From Crossaster papposus (taxonomy: Eukaryota; Echinodermata; Asteroidea; Velatida; Solasteridae): 64,000 nucleotides of DNA. The notes under the pieces were generated by a model. It saw nothing but the letters and a program-made list of their open reading frames with translations. It was not told where the DNA came from and did no database searches. Positions 11,348-22,259 of this stretch are shown piece after piece. Both the position numbers and the translations under genes were made by a program. The stretch is from positions 1,364,001 to 1,428,000 of the forward strand of contig JBAIAA010000078.1 in NCBI GenBank assembly GCA_037893245.1, given 5' to 3'. Every line of letters begins with the position of its first letter. Position 1 is the first letter of the stretch.

Positions 11348-11471
11348 GGTTTATGCTAGAGGAAATGGCATTGGGTGTGATTGTGCCGAGGTCGCCCTAA
11401 AATATTTTTGTGAAAAATGTAGATGTAAAGCTGAAAAACACAATGAGATAAGAGTTTTAGTTCGAGGCTAA
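11348..11471 (+). pseudogene. Right part of the MITE-split reading frame, Cys-rich end
   Basis: Forty-one codons to a TAA at 11469. Visible motif GIGCDCAEVALKYFCEKCRC: Cys-x-Cys, then Cys-x2-Cys-x-Cys, with a nearby His, so a possible zinc-binding end. It continues in frame with 10671-10870 across the MITE. I do not recognise the family. Confidence 0.45.
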
Positions 11472-11571
11472 AATTTATACATTTAGCGATCATATTTCTC
11501 AAGCTACAATGTATTGGAAGACGGGTAAATTGAATTAAAAAAGTTCATTAGTATAAAAGAGTAAATTATGA

Positions 11572-11721
11572 AATAGTAATCAGGTCACGGAACAGTCGCA
11601 GGTCGAGAATAAAAACTTAGAAGATGAACTTAAAAATCGAGTGGAAGAACTATCTAAAAAAAAAAACTTCTTATTGCAAGAATTACAACATCCCCCCCCC
11701 CCCACTCAGACTCTCCCTTAA
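11572..11721 (+). pseudogene. Coiled-coil reading-frame fragment
   Basis: Fifty codons, with heptad-like charged sequence (NLEDELKNRVEELSKKKNFL) followed by a Pro run encoded by a 12-base C tract and then TAA. The C tract may have shifted the frame; more open sequence follows. Possibly the next part of the same element as 10671-11471. Confidence 0.35.
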
Positions 11722-11850
11722 AGAGAAGAGTACAAACAATACAAGTCTGAGGCTCCACAGGATTATACCAGCATCCCAAGCACACCGCCTTTAGATTTAT
11801 AAATAAATTAAACATATTAACAACCAACATAAAAACTTTCTTGGCTTAAC

Positions 11851-12036
11851 TATAGAATGCAGGGCCCATGCAGGGCCCACTGACAACTCTCGGTTTTTTA
11901 TTTACCCTATGACATAGAATGGAGTGGCCCTGTATTCCATGGGTATTGGGGTATACAGGGTGAGGGTTAGGGTCAGTCCATTCTATGTCCTAGGGTAAAT
12001 AAAGTTGATAGTTGTCAGTGGGCCCTGCATTCTATA
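11851..12036. mobile_element. Foldback MITE, TATAGAATGCAGGGCCCA ends
   Basis: Ends TATAGAATGCAGGGCCCA and TGGGCCCTGCATTCTATA are exact inverted repeats. Inner arms CTGACAACT / AGTTGTCAG and ACATAGAATGGA / TCCATTCTATGT also pair. A 13-base direct repeat (TGCAGGGCCCA) lies at the left end. Confidence 0.6.
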
Positions 12037-12260
12037 ATTGCTCCACTTTCTTTTTAAATAAAAAAAAAAAAGATTTCAAAACAATTTTCTATATTTTTTT
12101 ATTTATTTGAAGCTAATAATAAAAACAATTACGAGAGATCAAAATTAGGTGTTTTTTGTTTTGTTTTGTCAAAATCAAAACATCATCATGATATAAATAC
12201 TTTTAAAAAGTATTTTCATAATCAAAGTCTGGTACAATGATAATATACATGTGTATTTGT

Positions 12261-12623
12261 TTATAAAGTTGGACCTCTTTTAAAAATGTTCGCATTTAAT
12301 AGACACTCTTTATTTACCACTTTTAGGTAAACGATATTTGCCTCTCTTTCTAAGGTTTCAATTCTTTCTTCCGTAAACTCAATTTGGCTTTCAATTTCCA
12401 AATCTATGTTAATTTCATCGACCACTGAAATTTGTTTGTTATCTAAAGTAATTTATTTTGTTTTAACTAAAGTCAAAAAAATTGGAGAGTTTAGCTTTTC
12501 TGATAAAATATCGTTTTCTAAAGTTTTATTTCTTTTTTTGGTTGTGGCACTTTCTGGCGAATAATCTCTTTCAATTTGCCTAGATTGATAATGTAATTTG
12601 TTTATATTTAAAAGTTTGCTATA
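12261..12623 (-). pseudogene. Coiled-coil ORF remnant, 121 codons with one internal stop
   Basis: The minus-strand frame from 12623 to TAA at 12261 has only one internal stop. Product is Lys/Glu/Asn-rich, with a strong coiled-coil pattern near its C-terminus (LEIESQIEFTEERIETLERE). A related fragment on the same strand lies at 29738-29860. No known domain recognised; the dispersed copies mean it is probably part of a mobile element. Confidence 0.4.
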
Positions 12624-12637
12624 TTACCACAAATGAG

Positions 12638-12895
12638 CACTTAGGGAGACAAATTAGCGTAAGTTGTTAGGTAATAAGTTTATAAGTAGACAGTGACACT
12701 TAGGGAGACATTTCAGTGTCTCCCTAAGTGTCTAGCTACCCTAAAAAACGATATTTGGGAGTTATTTTTACTCTAGAACAACAGATTAGGGTATAAATAG
12801 CATAAACCTCGAAGATCTTAAAGAAAAGAGTTAGGGTAAACAAGTTAGGACCGTTTTAAGTTTGTGTACATCCCTGTGGGATTTCCTCCCAAGTG
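12638..12895. mobile_element. MITE, CACTTAGGGAGAC family, copy 1
   Basis: About 257 bp, starts CACTTAGGGAGACAAATTAG and ends TTTCCTCCCAAGTG. An internal hairpin GACACTTAGGGAGACA / TGTCTCCCTAAGTGTC (about 12687-12732) repeats the terminal word. A close second copy lies in the same orientation at 35613-35864. Confidence 0.6.
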
Positions 12896-13404
12896 TTGCT
12901 GTTTTTTTTAATTAGTTTTAATGTTTTGATCTGTTCGGCTTTTATACCCCCGATATAATCTTGACGAGTACTCCGTGATATCTGTTGCGAAGAGAGTAAA
13001 ATTAGTACTATAGTTTAGTACAGTATATAGTATATGTTTATGTCTAGTACCCTTACGTCTCTCCTAATGAAGACATTTTAGGCCCATTTTGGGGTTAAGC
13101 GCATTGCCCAGTTAGCGCACTGAATGGAAAAAGCACGCCGTGCTTTGCTAGCCAAACGAAAGTTAAGTACAAAAGGATTTGAACGCGCATGCAAAGGCAA
13201 GCGCATGCGCAATATCTGCATAGTCGGTACTGGTTAAGCACAACCATCAGCGTGTCGTTTTGCCCATACTTTTTCAACCACGGTTTTGTCTGTGTAAATA
13301 CTGCAGATGAGAGCACCCTCAGGCTCTGTGTTTCGTTGGTACGACAAGCTGTGCACGCCTGCCAATTTTTTAAGCGATATAGGCCTTATCCTTATCACAC
13401 TCAC
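12896..13404. other. No gene seen
   Basis: AT-rich then mixed sequence. Short overlapping frames near 13095-13490 occur on both strands without coding features. Confidence 0.3.
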
Positions 13405-14220
13405 TAGACCGAGTTACTGGCCTCTAGTTATCGCTTTTTTAACATTTGGACATCATCTGGCGCTACTAGAGGCCGAGCCAGGAGAATATTGAAATCCGAT
13501 CAGCTCTAGAAAGTGGTTCAAAATGTCGCCAAAATCCACACAAATACTTAACAAAATACCTCTAAATCGTCTATATTACCTTCCATATGTGTCCAAGCTG
13601 AGTTAACGAACTTCTAAGGTATTCACGATCAATTCTTGACCTGCAAATCAAGAAAATTCGACGCCAGTTTTCCAGCGCGTACTGAACTTTTGCATGGCCG
13701 CCATTTTGTGATGAGCAAACCGAGCATTGTGGGTATTCTGTGACGTCACTGCCAAAGTGCGTGCCGACCGTACCACTATACGCGGGGGTCACAGGTCATT
13801 GTATCGCGCGCGCAACGCGATACTCCGACCTGTGACATCGAGAGCACCCCGCGTATAGTGGTACGGTTGGCATGCACTTTGGCAGTGACGTCACAGGCAA
13901 TCACCAAAATGGCGGCCATGCAAAAGTTCAGTACGCGCTGGAAAACTTGCGTCAAATTTCCTTGATTTGCAGGACAAGATCATAGAATTGATCGTGAATA
14001 CCTTAGAAGTTCGTTAACTCAGCTTGGACACATATGGAAGGTTATTTAGACGATTTAGAGGTATTTTGTTAAGTATTTGTGTGGATTTTTTCGACATTTT
14101 GAACCACTTTCTAGAGCTGATTCGATTTCAATATTCTCCTGGCTCGGCCTCTAGTAGCGCAAGATAATGCCCAAATGTTAAAAAAGCGATAACAAGAGCA
14201 GAGGCCAGTAACTCGGTCTA
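13405..14220. repeat. Long foldback element
   Basis: Two arms of about 390 bases (starting TAGACCGAGTTACTGGCCTC and ending GAGGCCAGTAACTCGGTCTA) pair along their length, with the turn near 13815 in a CG-rich segment (TCGCGCGCGCAACGCGA). Mismatches are scattered. Both arms contain TGACGTCA-like and GGCGGCCAT words. As RNA it would form a long hairpin. Confidence 0.75.
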
Positions 14221-14819
14221 CACACTCACCATGACATGTCCATGCTCACAGTATCACAGACACAGTATAAAATGACTAATTGACTGAAGAAATTAGAACT
14301 TCAGGTCGCAGATTTAGAGACAAATTACAGAACCAAGGAAAAGTCCTAATTTTGGCAAAATATTGAGATGCTATGGTAAGTTAACCGAAAAAAACATTTC
14401 GCAGTCAATAAGGTCTATTGCTGATCGCGATAGCGCAAAGCATGATGGGTAGAAAAGGGAGCAGTTTTGCACTAAACCAAGCTTTTCGGCCCGGTATGCC
14501 TTCTCAGCAAGCTCTTTGTTATTTTCATTATTTACTATAACACCTCTGGCCCTCAAATCCGATGAGAGTTGGTCTTCTTTTTAGATTTAAAAAAATTGTG
14601 ACGACATATTTTCGAGTGGTTCGCCGTGCGCGCGATGCTCCCTTTCTTGCGTAGCGCGGGGCGCCACCTGTTGAAATCAACCGATCGACAATAGACCTTA
14701 TGCGGTACGGATGGCCTACAGAATGTGCAGCACGTACACAGATCGGACTTTGCACGCAGGGCCGGCACTTCGGTTCGGATCTGTGCGCAGCGGCTGGCGC
14801 CGACAGCTACGTACAGTAC

Positions 14820-15018
14820 AATAAGGTGTTTCACGGTAATATGCGCCATCTTGTTCACGGGGCAAATTTACACGCGTTGCTGTGTACGCCACTTCGATCG
14901 AAAACTTTTGCGCTTCCAAGTCATCATGCGTTCATTCTAAAATTTGCGCGCGTCTAGCAACGCGTGTTCAATTTGCCCCGTGAACAAGATGGCGCATATT
15001 ACCGTGAAACACCTTATT
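14820..15018. repeat. Short foldback element
   Basis: Arms AATAAGGTGTTTCACGGTAA..GGGGCAAATT and the complement AATTTGCCCC..TTACCGTGAAACACCTTATT, about 65 bases each, around a 70-base loop. A run of GAGAGAGAGAGCGAGAGA follows at 15034-15055. Confidence 0.65.
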
Positions 15019-15426
15019 CTGTCCAGACAAATGTGAGAGAGAGAGAGCGAGAGACAGTGTGCATCTGTTCCTTGCTCTATGATATATACCTACTACAGTG
15101 GCAATAGTACTCTTGTTGTAATCACCCATCTTCTTCGGCACTTTACGCCAGGCCGGTCGAATGTTTAGACCGCCATTTTCTTTTCTCATGACAACTGGGC
15201 CGTTTTCCAAACCCCAGCTTAAACCTAATAGGCTCCGTCAACAGCGCTGTGGTTCCATCGTTATAAGCAAACTGCATGACCGAACCCAAATGGACACGAA
15301 GCTGCAGTTTGGAAAACGGCCCTGCTTCACGCGCGCTGCACTATACTGGGTAGTCTTTGGGCAAGACGTTGCTTAATTCGCAGCCACGAGAGGGCGCTAT
15401 CGCGACAAACAATCATCACTCACCAT

Positions 15427-16161
15427 CATTGTGTTCCCGGAATCTCAGGAATTCCTTTTAGGTTTCAAGGGGGGATGGGTTAGGTTACAATAGTGTTGAG
15501 TGTGTATAAAGTATAGGGATAAGGGGGGGGGGGGGGTACCCCTCTGCCACATATCGTGCTGGGTATATGTATTGGCGCAGTGACAGGATCAGACTGGTGC
15601 CGCAAACAGTGCATTCAATTGAGGTTTCATGCCACACGTACAGTACAGATAGTACGTGTGATATTTGTCATAGAATCGCGACTACACCCAAACAGTCGTG
15701 TTTTGGGAGTCAGAAAAACTAAAAGTGATCGCAGAAACTCGTTCTACACAAAAACAACACAAAACGCCTAGTTTTTAATAGATTGTTGTGTAAATGTTTA
15801 TACCCTTCCTTTTAAATGCTCTTTCCGATAAACTTAATGTTGGTTAACGCGTTTGATTGTACAAAAACAATATCGATAACACAGCTGAAGGATTGCTAAC
15901 AGTGAACCTAATCACTATCTAGTGGCTCTCTTGAAAAGTACAAAAACAAACACAAAATATTCCTATGATACAAACAATTGGCGACTAAGATAACATCCGA
16001 CGGGTAGAACAAAAGCTACATTTACACCTACAAACCTTTAACGATTAAAACTGGTAAAACTTCTTCTTTTTTAAATCATTCTCGCACCCAGCATTTTAGA
16101 GAAAATATATGTTTAACTGATACATTTATAAAACCTAAAACGTTACAAATAAAAACTCTAA
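15427..16161. repeat. Inverted repeat A, left arm
   Basis: About 735 bp that matches, in reverse complement, 20987-21732. Shared landmarks: CCTAAAACGTTACAAATAAA, GTTAACGCGTTTGATTGTAC, a G run (15522-15536) against a C run (21621-21636), CTCTGCCACATATCGTGCTG. A diverged third relative occurs near 34704-34810. No coding evidence. The arms bracket the glycosyltransferase gene. Confidence 0.7.
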
Positions 16162-17030
16162 GATGATTACCCTAAAACAAGCATGTATTGGACAGACCGT
16201 CCAGACGTCGGTTATGCCTTCCATAATCTGAAAATCTATGAAAAAAAGAGTGATGAGCAGCATTACACCTGACTCTTTGGGATGAAACTTCACAACTTCG
16301 CTGTGACTCGATAATTATCGAATAGAATGTCCAATTTATTATACAAACATTTAACAACAAAAAAGTGAAGTCTGTTGTTTAAAAGGGGTAAACCCAGTTG
16401 GACACACCTGTCAGTATAATCAATTTTAATGTCAGGGTTAATAAACGCCCTTTTCGGGAGATCTAAACAAAAACGGGTAAAACGTCTATGAGTCTAAACC
16501 CTCGGCCTCTCCAACGTGTCCTGCTGAGTTCTAAGAGAAGGGCACCATACTGGAGCTGTATACTCAACTAAACATAACAATAAAGTGTAGTTACAATGTT
16601 CGAGTCTCTTGATATATCGACTCTCTCAATAAATCCGTTAAGACTTACAAAATACCAAAACCGTTTAGAATTAGAAGAGCAATTTATAGCCATATCTCTA
16701 ACAAAACTACATTAGGCCCTCTTAACTTATTTGATTTGTATATTTCAGGTCATTCCAGCCAGTAAGCAGTTTGCAGCAGTATTAATCTTATTCACAAAAC
16801 TACAATAAGACTGTCTAGTTGTATATTTGACATCATTTCTAAGCTTTTTGTACTTGGCTCACTAATTATTATTTGTGCTATTGCGAACAGCTGCCTTGTA
16901 AGACCTGTTTGTTTTTTTCTATTAAGATTAACAACAGATGCTGTTCAAGAGTTAATAACTCTTATCCATGCAATTCAGACACTTGATCATATCTCCGTTT
17001 TATGACATCTTCTCTTCTAAACAGAAGATT
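16162..17030. other. 3' flank of the glycosyltransferase gene, no feature seen
   Basis: AT-rich, no coding frame of interest on either strand. It should contain the 3' UTR of the gene at 17031-18999; no clear polyadenylation signal close to the stop was identified. Confidence 0.3.
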
Positions 17031-17914
17031 CTAAACTAGCCACCAACCAATTTCCTTTAACGCTTTCTTTTTGGCATCATACCCAAACAGCCAGCTTAAA
17101 TGCAGAACAGTCGTTTTATTCCTGTATTTTTGTATCCACTCACGTTTATGAAAACGCAACCATCTACCGTCTGGGTAGTTATAAGGATCGATGATCTTCA
17201 TCACCAATCCACCGGTTACTTTTCTGTCTAGCTCTTTATTTATCAGGAGATTCATTAACGTTTGTCCATTAGAATTCCTCGTTTTGTTCAGCATTTTTTC
17301 CCATTCTCTTACCAGATTGAGTGTATTTTTTGTTGGACGAAAGTAAACAAAACCGTCACACAACCCCCCCTTTTTTTTGGTACCGTAATACTCATTATGG
17401 GCGGCCATATCAAAGTCCCCCTGGAAATCTTTGAAGGGATCCCTAACCCAAAAGGTATCGACATCAGAAAAGAGTACCTCAAAACCCTTCTCGAGAAGTT
17501 GCAAAACATAATGCGCACGCGTACTAACGAAGATGTTGTAGTCTTTCGTGCCCACCATAAGTTTTTCGGAGGTAGGCAGCGGGCCAGTCGTCTTCTGGAC
17601 AACTAAGCCGGGGTAGATTTTTGCCCTCTTAGCCAAGAAGTCATAAGATTGCTGGTCCTCGGCGATAACAGTGACTTCCGGAAATGGAGTTGGCCATCTG
17701 CGGGTGCTTTCCAGCATGTTTAAGGTCATGTTTACGAAGCCCGCGTTCGTCGTAACAAGCACCATGACGCGTGTTCGCTTCTTATTCGCCGTTTGGTTGC
17801 TTGTCTTATTCTTCTCGTTAGCAGCTCGGTTGCCTGCCCCATTCTCGTTCGTAGCTTGGTTGATTGTTGACGTCTTTGATGACTTATCTGCCATCTTATT
17901 TACGAAATGGTTGG
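17031..17914 (-). CDS. Glycosyltransferase exon 2 (stem and catalytic domain)
   Basis: The acceptor is preceded by a strong T/G pyrimidine tract ending CCCGTTTACAG, then CC AAC CAT. The frame stays open upstream to an ATG at 17963, but that upstream stretch is the pyrimidine tract of the acceptor, so the ATG at 17963 is probably not the true start. Stop TAG at 17031-17033. Confidence 0.8.
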
Positions 17915-18999
17915 CTGTAAACGGGACACACACAAAACAAACAGAACCAGATTGTTTCCACATGACCTAAATATACATGTTATATTGATCGACTAGAAAA
18001 CTTATCGCATCTTTGTGAAAAAAAGATCACTACAGTGAAACGCCGCTATAACGAGCATCACGGGATCCACATAATATGTTCGGCATGTCGATCGTTGGAT
18101 GTAGCGATTTTCAGCCGCTGGTTTATCAAGACTCTTCAACATAAAGCTCCAGTAGTTTGACGTTCGGGAATACAGAAAAAAAACGGCCAAAATATCGTTC
18201 AATATACCGAGTGGATTTTTTAAAATCTGTTGACATTTTCAACAGCAATGTAGGCCTAACAGTATAACTTTCAAATACGCGTATATCGAATAAATCAAAT
18301 ACAATTGTTGCGAGCGAGGTGCCACCTCGATGAGACACGAACCGAACAACTGATGCCTTCCATTGTACATGTACATGTACATGTACATGTAGTCGTGAAC
18401 CACATAACGATCGAGGCTCGATATTGTGTTTTCCTTTATTCCTATGTTATACCCAAACCCCATTGCTTAGCGCTTGCCCCGTCGATCGAGGACCGAATTT
18501 GTCCATTCATACCGCCGACGAGGGGCTTTTGTTTCTTTTGTTCTCCTTTGTGTCTCGCCCCTCGGTCGTTATGTGGTACCAGAGCATCAACACGTAGGCC
18601 TACATCAACATGTACATCAACATGTACATCGACTAAATATACATGTACATGTACATCGACTATACATGTACACATGGGTAACTTTACCAATCCAAACTTA
18701 TTCACAAACGTGGGGATTGCGGCAAGCCAGGAATCTTATTTGCACGAATCTACAGTTCCTCGTCCATTCTCCTTGACAGAACGCCTCACATAATGTTTCC
18801 CAATGTACGTCCAATACCTGTTACTATACCCTACATTGCGAGAAAAAAAACTGAGCTTCGAACTAAAATGTGCCAACACACTCTAGTCTTAGTCTTCTAG
18901 ATTCGCTCATTAATACTCACTGTAATACATGTAGAACAAACCGAGGCAGAAACACAGACACCAGACAATCGCAATTATTATGGAACGACGTAGTGCCAT
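17031..18999 (-). CDS. Nucleotide-diphospho-sugar transferase, type II Golgi membrane protein (two exons)
   Basis: Spliced gene: exon 1 at 18921-18999, exon 2 at 17031-17914, joined in phase (A + CC = Thr), 320 residues. Residues 1-5 (MALRR) are a short cytosolic tail and about 6-26 (SIIIAIVWCLCFCLGLFYMY) a single membrane anchor, so the enzyme part faces the Golgi lumen. Residues 28-75 are a low-complexity Asn/Lys/Ala stem with repeated N-x-A/T words. From about 75 the fold follows the Nucleotid_trans family (PF03407, GT77-like): VLVTTNAGFVNMTLNMLEST, then FEVLFSDVDTFWVRDPF with the metal/sugar-nucleotide DVD at about 177-179, then GLCDGFVYFRPT and NGQTLMNLL. Length and layout are normal for invertebrate members. 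The sugar transferred cannot be told from sequence; plant relatives add xylose or arabinose. Inverted copies of repeat A lie on both sides. Confidence 0.85.
18366..18675. repeat. (GTACAT)n microsatellites
   Basis: Tracts of TACATG at 18366-18392 and interrupted CATGTACATCAACATGTACA-type runs at 18600-18675, in the intron and upstream flank of the glycosyltransferase exon 2. Frames through them (TCTSTCTST, HVHVHV) are repeat artefacts. Confidence 0.8.
18921..18999 (-). CDS. Glycosyltransferase exon 1 (membrane anchor)
   Basis: ATG at 18999 (ACGATGG), 26 codons plus one base, donor TATTACA|GTGAGT. It encodes two Arg followed by an uninterrupted hydrophobic segment. Found by looking for an anchor upstream of exon 2; the donor and phase fit exactly. 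Confidence 0.7.
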
Positions 19000-20104
19000 C
19001 GTAAACTGTAAACACTCGATCGAGACTGCATTGAGGAGCAAATAGAAAACGGTGCTTCTATCAAATTACCACTAATCAATAGAGAAACAGTCAACTCCCT
19101 AAATTTAAAAGAGTGATTAGCTACGCTCAGGCCAGAATGAATATCTTTTAAAAACACTTCGAAAAGAGTGAAAAGAAGTTTTTTTGTAGAGTGTAAGCAA
19201 CTACAAAAAGAGTGAAAACCACTAAAAGAGTGAACTTTCACTATTTTTAAGAGCCATATCATGGAGGACAACTCCAAAAACACTGAGTTGCTTTCATTCT
19301 GATAAACTCCATTTCACTGTTTTTTAGTTTTAGTTTTTTTTTAAGATTGACTCTTTTTTGAAAGCTATAGTAATTTCTTTACATTTAGGCCTATAGAGTA
19401 GAAATTCAACCATAATGTTGTAACATAAATTGCCTATTAATTCTTTCCATAAAATCACGGTTATTGACAACAAAAAGAATATAATGTGCCCACTATTTCT
19501 TTAATTAAAAGATAAAGTGTTAGAGGCACCTTTTTTTGTGGACGTATTATTATAAAAGACAAATGTACATTTCAATAGTCTTGGTTGCAAGACGTCCTAG
19601 TCGCGGCATCGTAGTCCGCTGATTAGGACGTCTTGCCACGCTAAGACAACAGGAAACCCAATAAAAACAAACAAAAATGTGACCCGCTTCTAAGAAACCC
19701 GACATAAGTCGCACAGGTTATTTTGAGATACAGCTCGTCAAACTAGTTGAAATGGGGTGAAAAATCCGGCATATAATCTAACATGTATACTTTAACCCTC
19801 AGTTAAACAAAATCAACTTTACTGACGAGAAAGTACAACAATCATGCACTTATTGAGGCAAACTGTTTCCTAAAAGTGGTAATTCATCATCCAAATAAAT
19901 CGAATTTGCCATAGATTATCACTACTCTCTTCGACACTACGCACTAACCAACCTATATAAATAAAATGAAAGCTGAAGATGTGTACTAAATAAAAATAAC
20001 AATATCTCACTTTTCAAAAATATCACTTATTTCTTGTTTTGCAGGTAACATATACGTCCCATAAACACAGATAACCTGTAAACTCTTAAAAGAAAAACTG
20101 TTGA
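19000..20104. other. 5' flank of the glycosyltransferase gene
   Basis: Expected promoter and 5' UTR region. Holds AAGAGTGAA-type degenerate repeats (19108-19240) and a small inverted pair GCAAGACGTCCTA / TAGGACGTCTTGC (19588-19637). No second gene seen. Confidence 0.3.
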
Positions 20105-20986
20105 CAAACTCGGGGAAATTTCATAAAACATGCAAGCACAAAAATGTGGTTATCACAAAAATGTGGTTATCACAAAAAAAATCTTCAGCAAAAACAGTTT
20201 CCAGCCTAAAACATATGTTTATGCTACTGATAAGCAGCTGTAGCCTATACAGTCACAAACATCTCCTGAACATTTGGTTTGTAGCCCTGCTTTTATCGCC
20301 AAAGAAGATTTGTTTCGCTAAGCTAATTTGTGTGTTCAACATGTTTTATGAAATTGGCCCCGGGTGGGGGACTATATACGTACGTACCAGAAACACTGAA
20401 TCTGTGACTGTATGTAGCGTCGTAGTTTAAAAGCTCTTCTGGTTAGAGTGTGAACCGTATAGGTGCGCCGCACTAACTCATGTGAACACTTCTGATGCGA
20501 GTCAACATACAACTTAGTATTATAGGCCTAACGCTAAATATACGGTTGAACAACTTTCTAAAGAATTTACCTCGCTGTACAGTGACATAAACTGCTTTAC
20601 TCTCACAAATTAAGCCAAGGTCAACTCTAGCCGAGGTCAACAGTACACCTGTACTTCTGATGCAAGTCAACACACAACTTATTAAATATACAACAGCCTA
20701 AATCTACCGTTGAACTACTTACAAAAGAATTCACCTTGGTTCAGTGACAAACGACCCTTGTTCAATAATACAGATTATTACGCATCCTCGGTTTGAAAAA
20801 CATATCATCTGATCCAGTCATTAAACTACTCTTCATGTGAGGTCACTCTATTCATAAAAGTGTCGGTTATTTCTAAGAATGTATCTGTACATTCTTAAAA
20901 ATACGACTCAAATAATGATGTATTCAAGGTTTGCACCTTTTATTCCATGTTTGGTTATGAGTGACAGGGGGACCAGACAGATCAAA
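20105..20986. repeat. Foldback B, left arm
   Basis: About 880 bp matching in reverse complement to 22260-23090. Its outer part is a MITE of the GGGGCCAATTTCATA family (about 20112-20362). Landmarks shared with the right arm: GTGCGGCGCACCTATACGGT, TGTCGGTTATTTCTAAGAAT, GACAGGGGGACCAGACAGAT. Confidence 0.7.
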
Positions 20987-21732
20987 TTAGAGTTTTTATT
21001 TGTAACGTTTTAGGTTTTATAAATGTATCAGTTAAACATATATTTTCTCTAAAATGCTGGGTGCGAGAATGATTTAAAAAAAAGAAGTTTTACCAGTTTT
21101 AATCGTTAAAGGTTTGAAGATGTAAATGTAGCTTTTGTTCTACCCGTCGGATGTTATCTTAGTCGCCAATTGTTTGTATCATAGGAATATTTTGTGTTTG
21201 TTTTTGTACTTTTCAGGAGAGCCACTAGATAGTGATTAAGTTCACTGTTAGCAATCCTTCAGCTGTGTTATCAATATTGTTTTTGTACAATCAAACGCGT
21301 TAACCAACATTAAGTTTATCGGAAAGAACATTTAAAAGGAAGGGTATAAACATTTACACAACAATCTATTAAAAACTAGGCGTTTTGTGTTGTTTTTGTG
21401 TAGAACGAGTTTCTGCGATCACTTTTAGTTTTTCCGACTCCCAAAACACGAGCTGTTTTGGGTGTAGTCGCGATTCTATGACAAATATCACAGCACGTAC
21501 TATCTGTACTGTACGTGTGGCATGAAACCTCAATTGAATGCACTGTTTGCGGCACCAGTCTGATCCTGTCACTGCGCCAATACATAATTATATCCAGCAC
21601 GATATGTGGCAGAGGGGTACCCCCCCCCCCCCCCCCTTATCCCTATACTTTATACACACTCAACACTATTGTAACCTAACCCATCTCCCCTGGAAACCTA
21701 AAAGGAATTCCTGAGATTCCGGGAACACAATG
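20987..21732. repeat. Inverted repeat A, right arm (inside the loop of foldback B)
   Basis: Reverse complement of 15427-16161 with a few indels. It begins exactly where the left arm of foldback B ends. A C run lies at 21621-21636. Confidence 0.7.
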
Positions 21733-22259
21733 GTCAACACAAAAGAGGTTTTTTTTCTCTGCCACATATCGTGCTTCATATGCCAATACAGCCCACATTG
21801 TTTTGAAAGCTGGAAATTTATACTACCCCAAAATGTCCGCCGCCAAACGTAAACAACGTAGTGTTTCGTCTTTTTTACTGGACGGTAAGACATTAGGTTG
21901 GTTTCCTTTTAACCCTTATGTTCGAAATATAATAAGTAAACAATCCCAAACAAGACATTTTCGAGGAGGACATATAATAATACATATAATAATACAATAA
22001 TAATACAATAATAATACAATAATGGTGCATTCGCACAGAAAGCTCGGGTTTCTTTTCCGGTGAGCACTGTTATATTTTTATTTATATATACATTTATATA
22101 TACATATATATACATTTTCAAAAATGTCCACCTTTTGAACTGTATACGTCCCTTTTACACCTGTTGTCAAGATGTCAACAAACCATTTCTCATTCAACTA
22201 ATGCTTCGAGATATGAGAATAATTTAACCCACTGTTCAGAGGTATTTATGAGCTAGCTT
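21733..22259. other. Loop of foldback B with a possible 5' exon
   Basis: At 21832-21887 (plus strand) an ATG opens MSAAKRKQRSVSSFLLD and meets a donor-like G|GTAAGA. It looks like the first exon of a transposon-type gene, but there is no partner exon in the loop. Then ATA/ATT-rich simple sequence (21975-22120). Confidence 0.2.

Noticed and set aside
15556..15771. Frames in repeat A (also 21369-21600, minus strand)
   Set aside because: Same repeat in both arms, with indels that break the frame between copies; no sign of selection on the reading frame.
17915..17963. ATG at 17963 as the glycosyltransferase start
   Set aside because: The segment 17915-17950 is a pyrimidine tract ending in CAG, and an upstream exon supplies a membrane anchor in matching phase.
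18305..18793. 162-codon frame with TCTSTCTST repeats and its minus-strand partner
   Set aside because: Product of (GTACAT)n microsatellite; open on both strands, no start context or domain.
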